From Synergistaceae bacterium (GTDB taxonomy: Bacteria > Synergistota > Synergistia > Synergistales > Synergistaceae), in contig JAISQC010000145.1 of the NCBI GenBank assembly GCA_031274465.1, positions 1 through 5,331 on the forward strand: a DNA stretch of 5,331 nt, read 5' to 3'. A program made the translations under genes and the position numbers. This document shows, in pieces, positions 1-5,331 of the stretch (its first letter is position 1; every line of letters begins with the position of its first letter). A model generated the notes under the pieces. That model was not told the origin of the DNA, did not search any database, and saw only the letters and a list, made by a program, of their open reading frames with translations.

Positions 1-917
1 TGGGGCAGGTAGACGCCGTGTATCGGCACGTTGTGTATTATGTTGCCATCGAGGGGGACCTCGATGACATTGCATCCCAGCGCGCGGATCAAGTGTTCGG
101 TCCCGTCGCCTCCGAGCGAGAGCGTCTCGTGCCTTACGACGGCTATGTTGACCTTGCCGCTGTCGGTGATGGTGTCGCACATCCTCGCCTGGTACGCCCA
201 GTTCGAGTTGAGGTTCGCGAGCGCGCTGAACAGTGGCCAGTGTACCTGATATTCCATGTTCATGAGCTGGAATGATGCCGATTTTATGGGAAATATGGAT
301 CTGTTTATGGAATCGTAGAACAGGTCCATCAAAACGGGGGAGTCGCGGTCCATGTTTCGCGGCAGCGATCCTATCGACACAAGGGTAAATTGGCGGCCCG
401 CCTCCCTGTCCACCAATTCGTATTCTCGGGCGTTCAGCACGGAGCGGAACAGCACGGAGCGGATTGTCAGGTTCCCGTTGCGCTGCAGCGCGTTCATGAC
501 TTCGCACAGAGTCCGGACTGTGAGGGTGGAGGAAGAATCGCTGTATAGCACGGGAATCATGCCGCATTCGAGCCATTCGGCGAGCGTGAAGCATTCGTTC
601 GGTATGCGGAAAGGGGAGTCCTCCGTCCATCGCCTGCCCAGGCTCGTCAGGATGAGATTGAGGCAGTCGGGGGAGGCGGCCTGCTGAAATAGCCACCTAA
701 GGTTTGACCTGCCATCGCAGAGGACCGGGTCGAGGAGAGTCACCGGCTGGTTGCACAGCACCTGCAGCAGCCGCAGCGACAATTCGTCAACATTGCCCAA
801 AAATAGCCTCAGTTTGTAGCCCATATTTTTCAACACGACGGCTAAAAGCACTCCCGACATTATCTTGCCGGGCCTTTGTTCGTCAGCTATTATCAATCTT
901 GGAAGATTCAAACACAT
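1..917 (-). CDS. Degenerate CobB/CbiA-like (cobyrinate a,c-diamide synthase family) protein, partial, C-terminus beyond window
   Basis: I translated the minus strand from 917 to the left edge and found it open for 305 codons. The order of elements follows CobB/CbiA. Residues 6-40 resemble the nucleotide-binding strand and helix. LLDPVLC (61-67) matches the family's NLDPWML. Residues 118-128 match the 'PVvLV' strand and 152-170 match 'vaGVILNRV..eRHY'. Residues 256-305 resemble the start of the class I glutamine amidotransferase domain ('iAVArDeAFsF... GlylPGG'). Key motifs are lost: the P-loop SGSGKTT is RPGKIMS, GPDYID is GNVDEL, and EGVMGLYDG is TSLGRRWTED. An active ATP-dependent amidase is therefore unlikely, and a binding or regulatory role is only a guess. 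The amidotransferase cysteine would lie outside the window. The perfect AAGGAGG at 919-925 is 1 nt from this ATG but 7 nt from an in-frame TTG at 911, which may be the true start. Family assignment is fairly sure; function is not. Confidence 0.72.
   Translation of the reverse strand, partial: MCLNLPRLIIADEQRPGKIMSGVLLAVVLKNMGYKLRLFLGNVDELSLRLLQVLCNQPVTLLDPVLCDGRSNLRWLFQQAASPDCLNLILTSLGRRWTEDSPFRIPNECFTLAEWLECGMIPVLYSDSSSTLTVRTLCEVMNALQRNGNLTIRSVLFRSVLNAREYELVDREAGRQFTLVSIGSLPRNMDRDSPVLMDLFYDSINRSIFPIKSASFQLMNMEYQVHWPLFSALANLNSNWAYQARMCDTITDSGKVNIAVVRHETLSLGGDGTEHLIRALGCNVIEVPLDGNIIHNVPIHGVYLP
435..464. repeat. 15-bp tandem duplication inside the CobB-like gene
   Basis: Two consecutive 15-base units begin at 435 and 450 and share the first 14 bases (CAGCACGGAGCGGA). 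On the minus strand they encode the five-residue repeat RSVLF-RSVLN (residues 153-162 from the ATG). The frame is kept. Confidence 0.8.
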
Positions 918-1005
918 GCCTCCTTGTTCCAGAAAAAAATGGTATGATAGTATAGTTTACCACATAATTACGCGAGCCACATGTTTGCGGCCGCAGGGAA
1001 GGGGA
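918..1005. promoter_or_regulatory. Divergent intergenic region with probable back-to-back promoters
   Basis: This 88-bp gap separates the CobB-like gene (leftward) and the PEP-synthase-like gene (rightward), so both promoters should lie here. The AT-rich core at 930-970 contains -10-like hexamers: TATGAT (943-948) and TATAGT (951-956) on plus, and TATACT (954-949) on minus. No convincing TTGACA box is seen; TTGTTC at 924-929 is the best plus-strand candidate, and its spacing to the -10 boxes is poor. The leftward ribosome site AAGGAGG is at 925-919. The rightward site is the purine run GGGAAGGGG at 996-1004. A NotI-type palindrome, GCGGCCGC, sits at 987-994. The exact promoters are inferred. 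Confidence 0.4.
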
Positions 1006-2724
1006 ATGTCGATGAATCCGACGGGTCGGGACTACGGGGCTTTTTCCGCCGAAAGTTACTTCCGCGAAGCCGGCGCGATGATCGGATCCGGCCGATGCGG
1101 AGGCAAGGCGAAAGGGCTCGCCTATGCGACGTGTTCCGTGTCAGGCTCTCCTCTCGATGAGGTCATCGGTTTTCCCGACCTCACCCTTGTCCTGTCCACC
1201 GAGGTGTTCGACGAGCACATCGCGAGGAGCGGGTTGTCGTACCTGTACGACGAGGAGGACTGGGACCGCGCGTCCGTTGCTGTGAGCGAGACTCTGTTCT
1301 CGCCCGCGGTCAAGTTTGAGCTGGAAAAAGCGCTCGACCGCTTCGACGAAATCGGGGCGCCTCCTCTTGCCATCCGCTCCAGTTCCCTGTTGGAGGACTC
1401 CATAGCGCTTGCGTTCGCCGGAAAATATCAGACGTGTTTTTCGCCGAACTGCGGTTCGCGCTCCGAGCGCCTCGATATGCTGGAGAAGGCTGTCAAGAGC
1501 GTATTCGCCTCGGTCTTCAACCCATCCGCCCGGGCCTACCGCGAAAAACACGGCAAGCTCCACAGGGAGGAGTCCATGGCCGTGATCGTGCAGTCCGTCA
1601 CCGGACGCAGACGGGGGGACTATTTTTACCCGGAGCTTGCCGGCACGCTGTTTTCCCGCGTCTTCCGCCGCCCGAACCCTAGGATCAAAAAAGAAGACGG
1701 GCTGATGCGCCTGTGCTTTGGGTTGGGGACGAGGACGGTGGACCGGGTCGCCGCCAGGACGTTCTATCTCACCAATCCGTCCCTTCGCCCTGAGGGCGGC
1801 CAGCCTTGGCAGATAGCGGAGGCGAGCCAGGAGTTTTTCGACTACATAGATTTAAAATATGGCGCGTTTTTGACTGGCGCGCTCTCGGAGTTCGCGAGGT
1901 TCCTGCAAAAAGAGCACAAAAATTTCGGCGCCTATGTGCAGAACTACGGCGACGGTTTTCTGTATTCGACGCTGGCGGAGCCCGATGTGCCGGTGCGCCC
2001 GATCTTTTCGTTCCCCGAGCTTCATGTGCGCGAACGGGGGCTTTTCGACGCGTCGAAGGCAATTTTGAAGCACATGGAGGAGACAACCGGGTTTCCAGTC
2101 GATATCGAATTCACCTACGAGACCGCGCCGGAGAAAAAGATGCGCGTCCTTCAGATGCGCCCCCTCGCCTCCTATGAGGAACTGGGGCGGGTCGAGCTGC
2201 CGGAAGTGCGAGCGGACCGGGTGATTTTCAAAGGCGACAGGATGGTCAGCAACGGAATGCTGGAGAACGTCTCCCATATAGTGTACGTAGACGCCAAGTC
2301 CTACAAAAGCGACTGGAACCCATCTGCCGCAGCCCGTGCCGTCGGGGAAGCCAACAAACGCCTCGCCGGGAAAAAATACATACTGGCCGGCCCGGGGAGA
2401 TGGGGGAGCCGCAACCCCGCTTTGGGCGTGCCAATCAGATACGACGAAATATGCAACTGCGGAGTGCTGGTCGAGGTAAGCGTGCCCGACCTGAATTTTT
2501 CGCCGGAGCTGTCGTTTGGGACGCATTTCTTTCTCGACATGGATTCAGACGGAATACTGTACCTGCCGGTGTTCGGCAGGCAGGGCGGGAACAGGCACAA
2601 CACTGAATGGCTCGACGAAACGCCATACACGGTCGGCGGGCATCCGTCGGTCCGCATATACGAGGGGAATTTTTCGGCCTATCTGGATGGCGAGATCGAA
2701 TCGGGAATAATAATAGAAGCCTAA
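1006..2724 (+). CDS. PEP synthase-like ATP-grasp protein lacking the phosphohistidine and PEP-binding domains
   Basis: This 572-residue protein has the PPDK_N (pyruvate phosphate dikinase AMP/ATP-binding) fold. Visible motifs are GGKAKGL (32-38), the nucleotide loop IRSSSLLEDS (123-132), FAGKYQT (137-143), MAVIVQ (191-196), GTLFSR (213-218), GLGTRTVDR (239-247), VDIEF (365-369) and LQMRPL (382-387). The Glu/Gln/Arg that bind ATP and metal at the end of the domain (E368, Q383, R385) are kept. PEP synthase itself is about 800 residues. Here the swivelling His domain (T-x-H-A/S) and the PEP/pyruvate barrel are absent. Residues 400-572 form a different tail with GPGRWGSRNP (462-471) and GTHFF (505-509). 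I recall this tail from larger 'PEP/pyruvate-binding domain' proteins of uncharacterised function. It may phosphorylate an unknown acceptor or act as a nucleotide-binding regulator, but it should not make PEP alone. ATG 1006 is chosen from the purine run before it; ATG 1012, 7 nt after AAGGGG, is equally possible. It is probably cytoplasmic, with no signal peptide or membrane segment. Confidence 0.85.
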   Translation: MSMNPTGRDYGAFSAESYFREAGAMIGSGRCGGKAKGLAYATCSVSGSPLDEVIGFPDLTLVLSTEVFDEHIARSGLSYLYDEEDWDRASVAVSETLFSPAVKFELEKALDRFDEIGAPPLAIRSSSLLEDSIALAFAGKYQTCFSPNCGSRSERLDMLEKAVKSVFASVFNPSARAYREKHGKLHREESMAVIVQSVTGRRRGDYFYPELAGTLFSRVFRRPNPRIKKEDGLMRLCFGLGTRTVDRVAARTFYLTNPSLRPEGGQPWQIAEASQEFFDYIDLKYGAFLTGALSEFARFLQKEHKNFGAYVQNYGDGFLYSTLAEPDVPVRPIFSFPELHVRERGLFDASKAILKHMEETTGFPVDIEFTYETAPEKKMRVLQMRPLASYEELGRVELPEVRADRVIFKGDRMVSNGMLENVSHIVYVDAKSYKSDWNPSAAARAVGEANKRLAGKKYILAGPGRWGSRNPALGVPIRYDEICNCGVLVEVSVPDLNFSPELSFGTHFFLDMDSDGILYLPVFGRQGGNRHNTEWLDETPYTVGGHPSVRIYEGNFSAYLDGEIESGIIIEA

Positions 2725-2769
2725 CCAAACAAGAGCGTATGCGATACGCCCCTACGTATCAGCGTTTCC
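2725..2769. terminator. Convergent intergenic hairpins, probable bidirectional terminator
   Basis: The 45-bp gap between two convergent stop codons contains a perfect 6-bp inverted repeat, GCGTAT (2735-2740) and ATACGC (2744-2749), with a 3-nt loop. A competing 6-bp stem is GATACG (2743-2748) with CGTATC (2755-2760) around a 6-nt loop. The two stems share bases, so only one can form at a time. Neither side has a strong T-run: the minus strand continues as TCTTGTTTGG and the plus strand as CAGCGTTTCC. Termination is therefore inferred from position and symmetry rather than from a canonical intrinsic terminator. Confidence 0.42.
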
Positions 2770-3312
2770 TTAGCTTTCAATGCCTTTCCTCGCCGCGACC
2801 CCCGCGTTGTAATAATGCTTGACCTCCCTCATCTCGGTCACCAGGTCGGCCGCCTCAATCAGCTTCGCCGGCGCGCCCCTGCCGGTTATGACCAGCTCCA
2901 CCATCTTGGGGCGTTCTTCAGCCGCTGACAGCAGATCGTCTTCCGACAGCAGGCCGAGCGCGCAAGCCACGTTTGCCTCGTCAAGGATCACCAGGCGGTA
3001 ATCCCCGCTCTTCATGGCGGCCTTTGCCTCGTCCAGGCCGATTCGTGCGGCGTCGGCGTCCTCTTGGGAGGGTTTGCCCATAACAAACCGCCCCGTGCCG
3101 TATTGACGGAAAATGAGTTTGTCGAGTTTGACCAATATTTCTGTTTCGCTATATTTTCCCGCTTTCAGAAACTGCGCGAAAAAAACTTTAAAACCTGCCC
3201 CCAAGGCTCTAACGGCAAGCCCGATGGCGGCGGTGGTCTTTCCCTTGCCGTTGCCGGTGTAAATTTGGAGGCATCCTCTTGCGAAATGGTCTTTCTCGCT
3301 GTCGTAGCCCAT
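2770..3312 (-). CDS. cobO: ATP:corrinoid adenosyltransferase, BtuR/CobO/CobA type
   Basis: The enzyme transfers the 5'-deoxyadenosyl group of ATP to Co(I) of cobinamide, cobyrinate diamide or cobalamin, giving the coenzyme B12 form; it is cytosolic. The 180-residue product is close to the usual family length. It has the P-loop GNGKGKTT (20-27), the QFLK strand (47-50), the Walker B segment VILDE (108-112), the family motif VITGRGAP (141-148) and the C-terminal signature HYYNAGVAARKGIE (166-179). The family's QFIKG is QFLKA here, which is a mild change. ATG 3312 is chosen because homology begins just after it; the open frame continues upstream to 3630, but that part overlaps the preceding gene in another frame. 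The start lies 8 nt after the upstream stop, which suggests translational coupling; the nearest SD-like GAGGA is 14-15 nt upstream. The symbols cobO, btuR and cobA are used for the same family; which one fits depends on the pathway elsewhere in the genome. Confidence 0.93.
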   Translation of the reverse strand: MGYDSEKDHFARGCLQIYTGNGKGKTTAAIGLAVRALGAGFKVFFAQFLKAGKYSETEILVKLDKLIFRQYGTGRFVMGKPSQEDADAARIGLDEAKAAMKSGDYRLVILDEANVACALGLLSEDDLLSAAEERPKMVELVITGRGAPAKLIEAADLVTEMREVKHYYNAGVAARKGIES

Positions 3313-3320
3313 GCGTGCGC

Positions 3321-3983
3321 CTAACAGTCCTCGAGCGACAGCCCGCCGGGCGAACCGAGGCAGCGCTTGGTCTCGTCGAACTCGAACTCCATCAGCATGC
3401 TCGATATCTGAAGCTCGGTCACGTCGTCCGTCTCGTAGGGGATGGAATAGCGCCGAAACCCGAACTTCTCCGCGAAGTAGGGGATATTGCCGCCGCTGGG
3501 CTTTCGGCATCGGGAGAGGGCCATTCCCAGGGAGTTCAAAAACATTTCCGAGTCGAACATGGGGTGGGTGCTTGCTATGAGCAGAACTTTGCACTCTTCG
3601 AGCAGGACTGAGCTCTTCCATATTCCGCACAGGGTGACTCCCGCGCCGAAGAGGTCGCCCGTGCCGTCTAAGCCGTGCAGGACCTTCTCCATCGCCTCGG
3701 AATACGAGAAAACCATTGCAAAACCGTGATGCCCATCGCGGTCGGGGCGCTGATGAATTAGATTTTCAGGCACCAGCGTGCCGACCGGGCATTCCTCGTC
3801 GTTCCACATATAAAGCAGTTCGCTCTCCATGCGCATCGCCATTTCGGCTATCCGCCCCAGCTCGTCGCTGAAAAGCGAGTTGGTGGTTATGGGTTTGAAG
3901 TCGCACCTGTATGGGACCCACGTCTCGATGTCGAACTCCATATTCTGATTCCAGTAAGGAAGACGACATATACCGCCGAACAT
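3321..3983 (-). CDS. Uncharacterised 220-residue protein between cheV and the corrinoid adenosyltransferase gene
   Basis: I do not recognise this family. The protein is soluble in appearance, with no signal peptide, membrane helix or known catalytic signature, and has an acidic, mixed alpha/beta composition. It has eight cysteines (6, 27, 65, 119, 131, 159, 208 and the last residue, 220) that do not form CxxC pairs. There is an HH pair at 85-86, a Gly-rich patch at 104-120 (HGLDGTGDLFGAGVTLCG is 103-120), and a C-terminal GGLSLEDC. It starts 20 nt after the cheV stop and ends 8 nt before the next start, so it is very likely in the same transcription unit. ATG 3983 has AGGAG only 1 nt upstream, which is too close to work well. 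ATG 3941 (residue 15) has a weak GGA at better spacing and may be the real start. That it is a true gene is supported by the tight packing; its role is unknown. Confidence 0.75.
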   Translation of the reverse strand: MFGGICRLPYWNQNMEFDIETWVPYRCDFKPITTNSLFSDELGRIAEMAMRMESELLYMWNDEECPVGTLVPENLIHQRPDRDGHHGFAMVFSYSEAMEKVLHGLDGTGDLFGAGVTLCGIWKSSVLLEECKVLLIASTHPMFDSEMFLNSLGMALSRCRKPSGGNIPYFAEKFGFRRYSIPYETDDVTELQISSMLMEFEFDETKRCLGSPGGLSLEDC

Positions 3984-4003
3984 GCTCCTGATCGCGTTCT
4001 TTC

Positions 4004-4942
4004 CTAGGAGACGAGCTGCTTTTGAGCCTTGGGCGTTTTGCTTAATAGCTCTATCACCTTTTCAAGCAGATTGTGCATCTCGGGTTTTGTTATCTGGGCA
4101 TCGGCGCCTATGCTCTGCGCCTTGCGCTTGATGTCCTCCGCCATGACGCTCGAAAAGACTATGACCGGGATGTGCGACATCTTGGGGTTTTCCTTGACGC
4201 GGCGCGTGAGCGTGAGACCGTCCATCTTCGGCATCTCGATGTCGGTGAGCAGTATGTCGAAATCGTCTCCGTCCTCGCTCAGGCGGTCCCACGCCGCCTT
4301 GCCGTGCCCGACTATCTCGAAGTTGTGGAACTTTCCCGATATCAGTACATCCTGTATCAGCTTGCGTATGAGGGGGGAGTCCTCTGCCACGAGTATTTTG
4401 TACTCGTCCGGATCCCCGAGCGTGTTCACTATGTCTTCCGAAAATTTGGCCTCTACCTTGAACTGATCTGCCAGCCCAGGGTTTACGACCTGTACGATGC
4501 GCTCGTAATCGAGCAGGAGGATGTTGCGCCCCTCGCGCTTGATGACGTAAAGGGAGTTGTCTCCAAGGAAAGTCCCGGTCAGGGACGCGTCCAGCTCGTC
4601 GGAGTTGATGCGGTAAATCCTGTCCACCCCATCGACGACGAAGCCCAGTTTCATTTTGTTGAATTCGGCGACTATGAGCTTGCTGTTCTCGAGTTCGACG
4701 CTTGGTTCGATCTCCAGATAAGCCCTCAAATCTATCAGGGGTATGACCTCGCCCCGTATGGTGGTTATGCCCTTCATCGCCTGATGCGTCTGTGGCACGT
4801 CGCGGGCGCCGGGCCAGCGCAGGATTTCTCTCGTTTTGTCCACGTTGATGGCGAAATATTGATTGCCCAGCAGGAAAACGACGACTTGCCATTCGTTGGT
4901 GCCGACCTCGGTAAGAATTTTTTCGTCTGCCATCTGTGCCAT
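4004..4942 (-). CDS. cheV: CheV: chemotaxis coupling protein with CheW domain and response-regulator receiver domain
   Basis: CheV joins chemoreceptors to the CheA kinase through its CheW domain, and its receiver domain, phosphorylated by CheA, tunes adaptation. The 312-residue product has a CheW-like domain at about 15-155, with the hallmark MKGITTIRGEVIPLIDLR (56-73), and a receiver domain at about 182-302. The receiver keeps all key residues: acidic pair E187-D188, phosphoacceptor D234 in LLTDIEMP, S264/S265, and K286 in TKPE. It therefore looks phosphorylatable. The start is ATG 4942, because GAGGAG at 4956-4951 is 8 nt away. A longer frame beginning at GTG 4951 would overlap that ribosome site, so it is rejected. 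No cheA, cheW or receptor gene is in the window, so partners must be elsewhere. It is probably the first gene of a three-gene unit with the unknown protein and the adenosyltransferase gene. Confidence 0.95.
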   Translation of the reverse strand: MAQMADEKILTEVGTNEWQVVVFLLGNQYFAINVDKTREILRWPGARDVPQTHQAMKGITTIRGEVIPLIDLRAYLEIEPSVELENSKLIVAEFNKMKLGFVVDGVDRIYRINSDELDASLTGTFLGDNSLYVIKREGRNILLLDYERIVQVVNPGLADQFKVEAKFSEDIVNTLGDPDEYKILVAEDSPLIRKLIQDVLISGKFHNFEIVGHGKAAWDRLSEDGDDFDILLTDIEMPKMDGLTLTRRVKENPKMSHIPVIVFSSVMAEDIKRKAQSIGADAQITKPEMHNLLEKVIELLSKTPKAQKQLVS

Positions 4943-4948
4943 GCCGAT

Positions 4949-4985
4949 CACTCCTCAGTCTTATGCTTGATACCATTATAATACC
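4949..4985 (-). promoter_or_regulatory. Probable cheV promoter -10 box and ribosome binding site
   Basis: On the minus strand a perfect TATAAT lies at 4980-4975, about 33 nt before the cheV start. It is flanked by direct repeats of GGTAT on both sides and embedded in the palindrome ATTATAAT. A leader of roughly 25 nt and a strong SD, GAGGAG (4956-4951), follow. The expected -35 position (about 4998-5003) reads as an A-rich hexamer with no match to TTGACA, so the promoter may need an activator or use another sigma factor. A second AT-rich patch at 5010-5025 has TATACT- and TATAAA-like hexamers. Confidence 0.45.
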
Positions 4986-5331
4986 GCAGCCGCCGAAATT
5001 TTTACATTATTTTATAGTATAAGAGAAATTCGTGTAATGAGTGTATGTCGATTTGCGGAAAAACCGCCGCCTTCATTCTCAGTGCCCCCATGCCGACTTG
5101 TCCCTTTGCTGCGCAAGCAGGTGTTTTTTATTTCAAGCTCATATCCCCGCAGACATCCCCGAAGGCGAAGGAAGGAGGGAAACCCCCGAAAGCCACCAAG
5201 GGCGGGCGGGAACGGATGAGGGCGGGACAGCAACCCAACGGCAGGGCAGGCGCATGCGGGGGCAAGGAAACGTGGAGACTTCGCGCCCAGACAAGCGACC
5301 CCCCAGCCGGGCAGAAGCACCCCGCCGGCAC
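4986..5331. other. Gene-free region upstream of cheV: AT-rich leader, then T-depleted GC-rich tract
   Basis: I see no credible gene, tRNA or other RNA gene here. Positions 4990-5040 are AT-rich and promoter-like. From about 5041 the base composition changes. There are two small hairpins, GCGG/CCGC with an A5 loop (5055-5067) and CTGC/GCAG with a GCAA loop (5109-5120), the second followed by T6 (5124-5129). From 5161 to 5331 the plus strand has only 5 T in 171 bases and is rich in G, A and C. Frames stay open here because T is rare, not because of coding: the predicted peptides are low-complexity Pro/Ser/Cys/Leu strings. It could be a dispersed non-coding element, a structured RNA, or the decayed edge of something to the right. 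Confidence 0.55.
5200..5226 (+). other. G-quadruplex-type motif
   Basis: Five GGG runs occur on the plus strand at 5200-5202, 5204-5206, 5208-5210, 5220-5222 and 5224-5226, with loops of 1, 1, 9 and 1 nt. This exceeds the four-run minimum for a potential quadruplex with one long loop. Folding in vivo is not shown by the sequence, and the motif may simply follow from the local G-rich composition. Confidence 0.4.

Noticed and set aside
18..955. Plus-strand open frames over the CobB-like gene
   Set aside because: They are short, low-quality translations opposite a 305-codon minus-strand frame with family homology and a perfect ribosome site.
865..1005. 47-residue upstream extension of the PEP-synthase-like protein
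   Set aside because: It would run across the divergent promoter region and into the CobB-like gene, and has no family similarity. The purine-rich ribosome site at 996-1004 supports the later starts.
1852..2526. 224-codon minus-strand open frame inside the PEP-synthase-like gene
   Set aside because: It is antisense to a strongly conserved ATP-grasp coding region and shows no domain features.
3313..3630. N-terminal extension of the adenosyltransferase frame to 286 residues
   Set aside because: It overlaps the upstream gene in another frame, reads as Arg/Pro-rich shadow sequence, and the enzyme family begins near residue 107 of that frame.
4062..4976. 304-codon minus-strand frame overlapping cheV
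   Set aside because: It is an Arg/His-rich out-of-frame translation of the cheV gene.
4073..4981. 302-codon plus-strand open frame antisense to cheV
   Set aside because: It mirrors the cheV coding frame; it has no recognisable domain, and the opposite strand encodes a fully conserved CheV.
5109..5129. CTGC-GCAA-GCAG hairpin plus T6 as an intrinsic terminator
   Set aside because: The stem is only 4 bp and does not extend, and no gene ends upstream of it on the plus strand. It is noted but not called.
5012..5331. Minus-strand open frames of 102 and 67 codons at the right end
   Set aside because: They are open because A is rare on that strand. The peptides are low-complexity and no start has convincing support, so I treat the region as non-coding.
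5041..5331. RNase P RNA or other known structured RNA
   Set aside because: I looked for conserved blocks such as GAGGAAAGUC and for tRNA T-arm or anticodon patterns and found none.

Overview
The window looks like chromosomal DNA of a moderately GC-rich, flagellated or chemotactic, anaerobic-type bacterium. A Synergistota member would fit the mix of corrinoid genes, a lone CheV and a PEP-synthase-like ATP-grasp protein. That placement is an inference from gene content, not a sequence match.

Layout from left to right. (1) Positions 1-917, minus strand: the N-terminal part, about 305 codons, of a CobB/CbiA-like protein (cobyrinate amidotransferase family) whose P-loop and metal-binding motifs have decayed. 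It runs off the left edge. (2) Positions 918-1005: a short AT-rich divergent intergenic region that must hold both promoters. (3) Positions 1006-2724, plus strand: a 572-residue protein with the ATP-grasp (PPDK_N) domain of PEP synthase / pyruvate phosphate dikinase. It lacks the phosphohistidine and PEP-binding domains and carries instead a C-terminal domain with GPGRWGS and GTHFF signatures. (4) Positions 2725-2769: a convergent gap filled by palindromic hairpins, probably a shared terminator and possibly a dispersed repeat. (5) Positions 4942-2770, minus strand: three closely packed genes that look like one transcription unit. They are cheV (CheW plus receiver domain), an unrecognised 220-residue protein, and an ATP:corrinoid adenosyltransferase of the BtuR/CobO type. 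(6) Positions 4943-5331: no credible gene. It holds a likely cheV promoter, then a GC-rich stretch in which the plus strand has almost no T, with a G-quadruplex-type motif.

Two of the five genes belong to corrinoid families: the adenosyltransferase, which looks catalytically intact, and the CobB-like protein, which looks inactive as a ligase. The PEP-synthase-like protein is divergent from the CobB-like gene and could be co-regulated with it. No sequence evidence shows that the proteins interact. The most unusual items are the degenerate CobB-like protein, the truncated and re-tailed PEP-synthase-like protein, the unknown protein between cheV and the adenosyltransferase gene, and the T-depleted right end.
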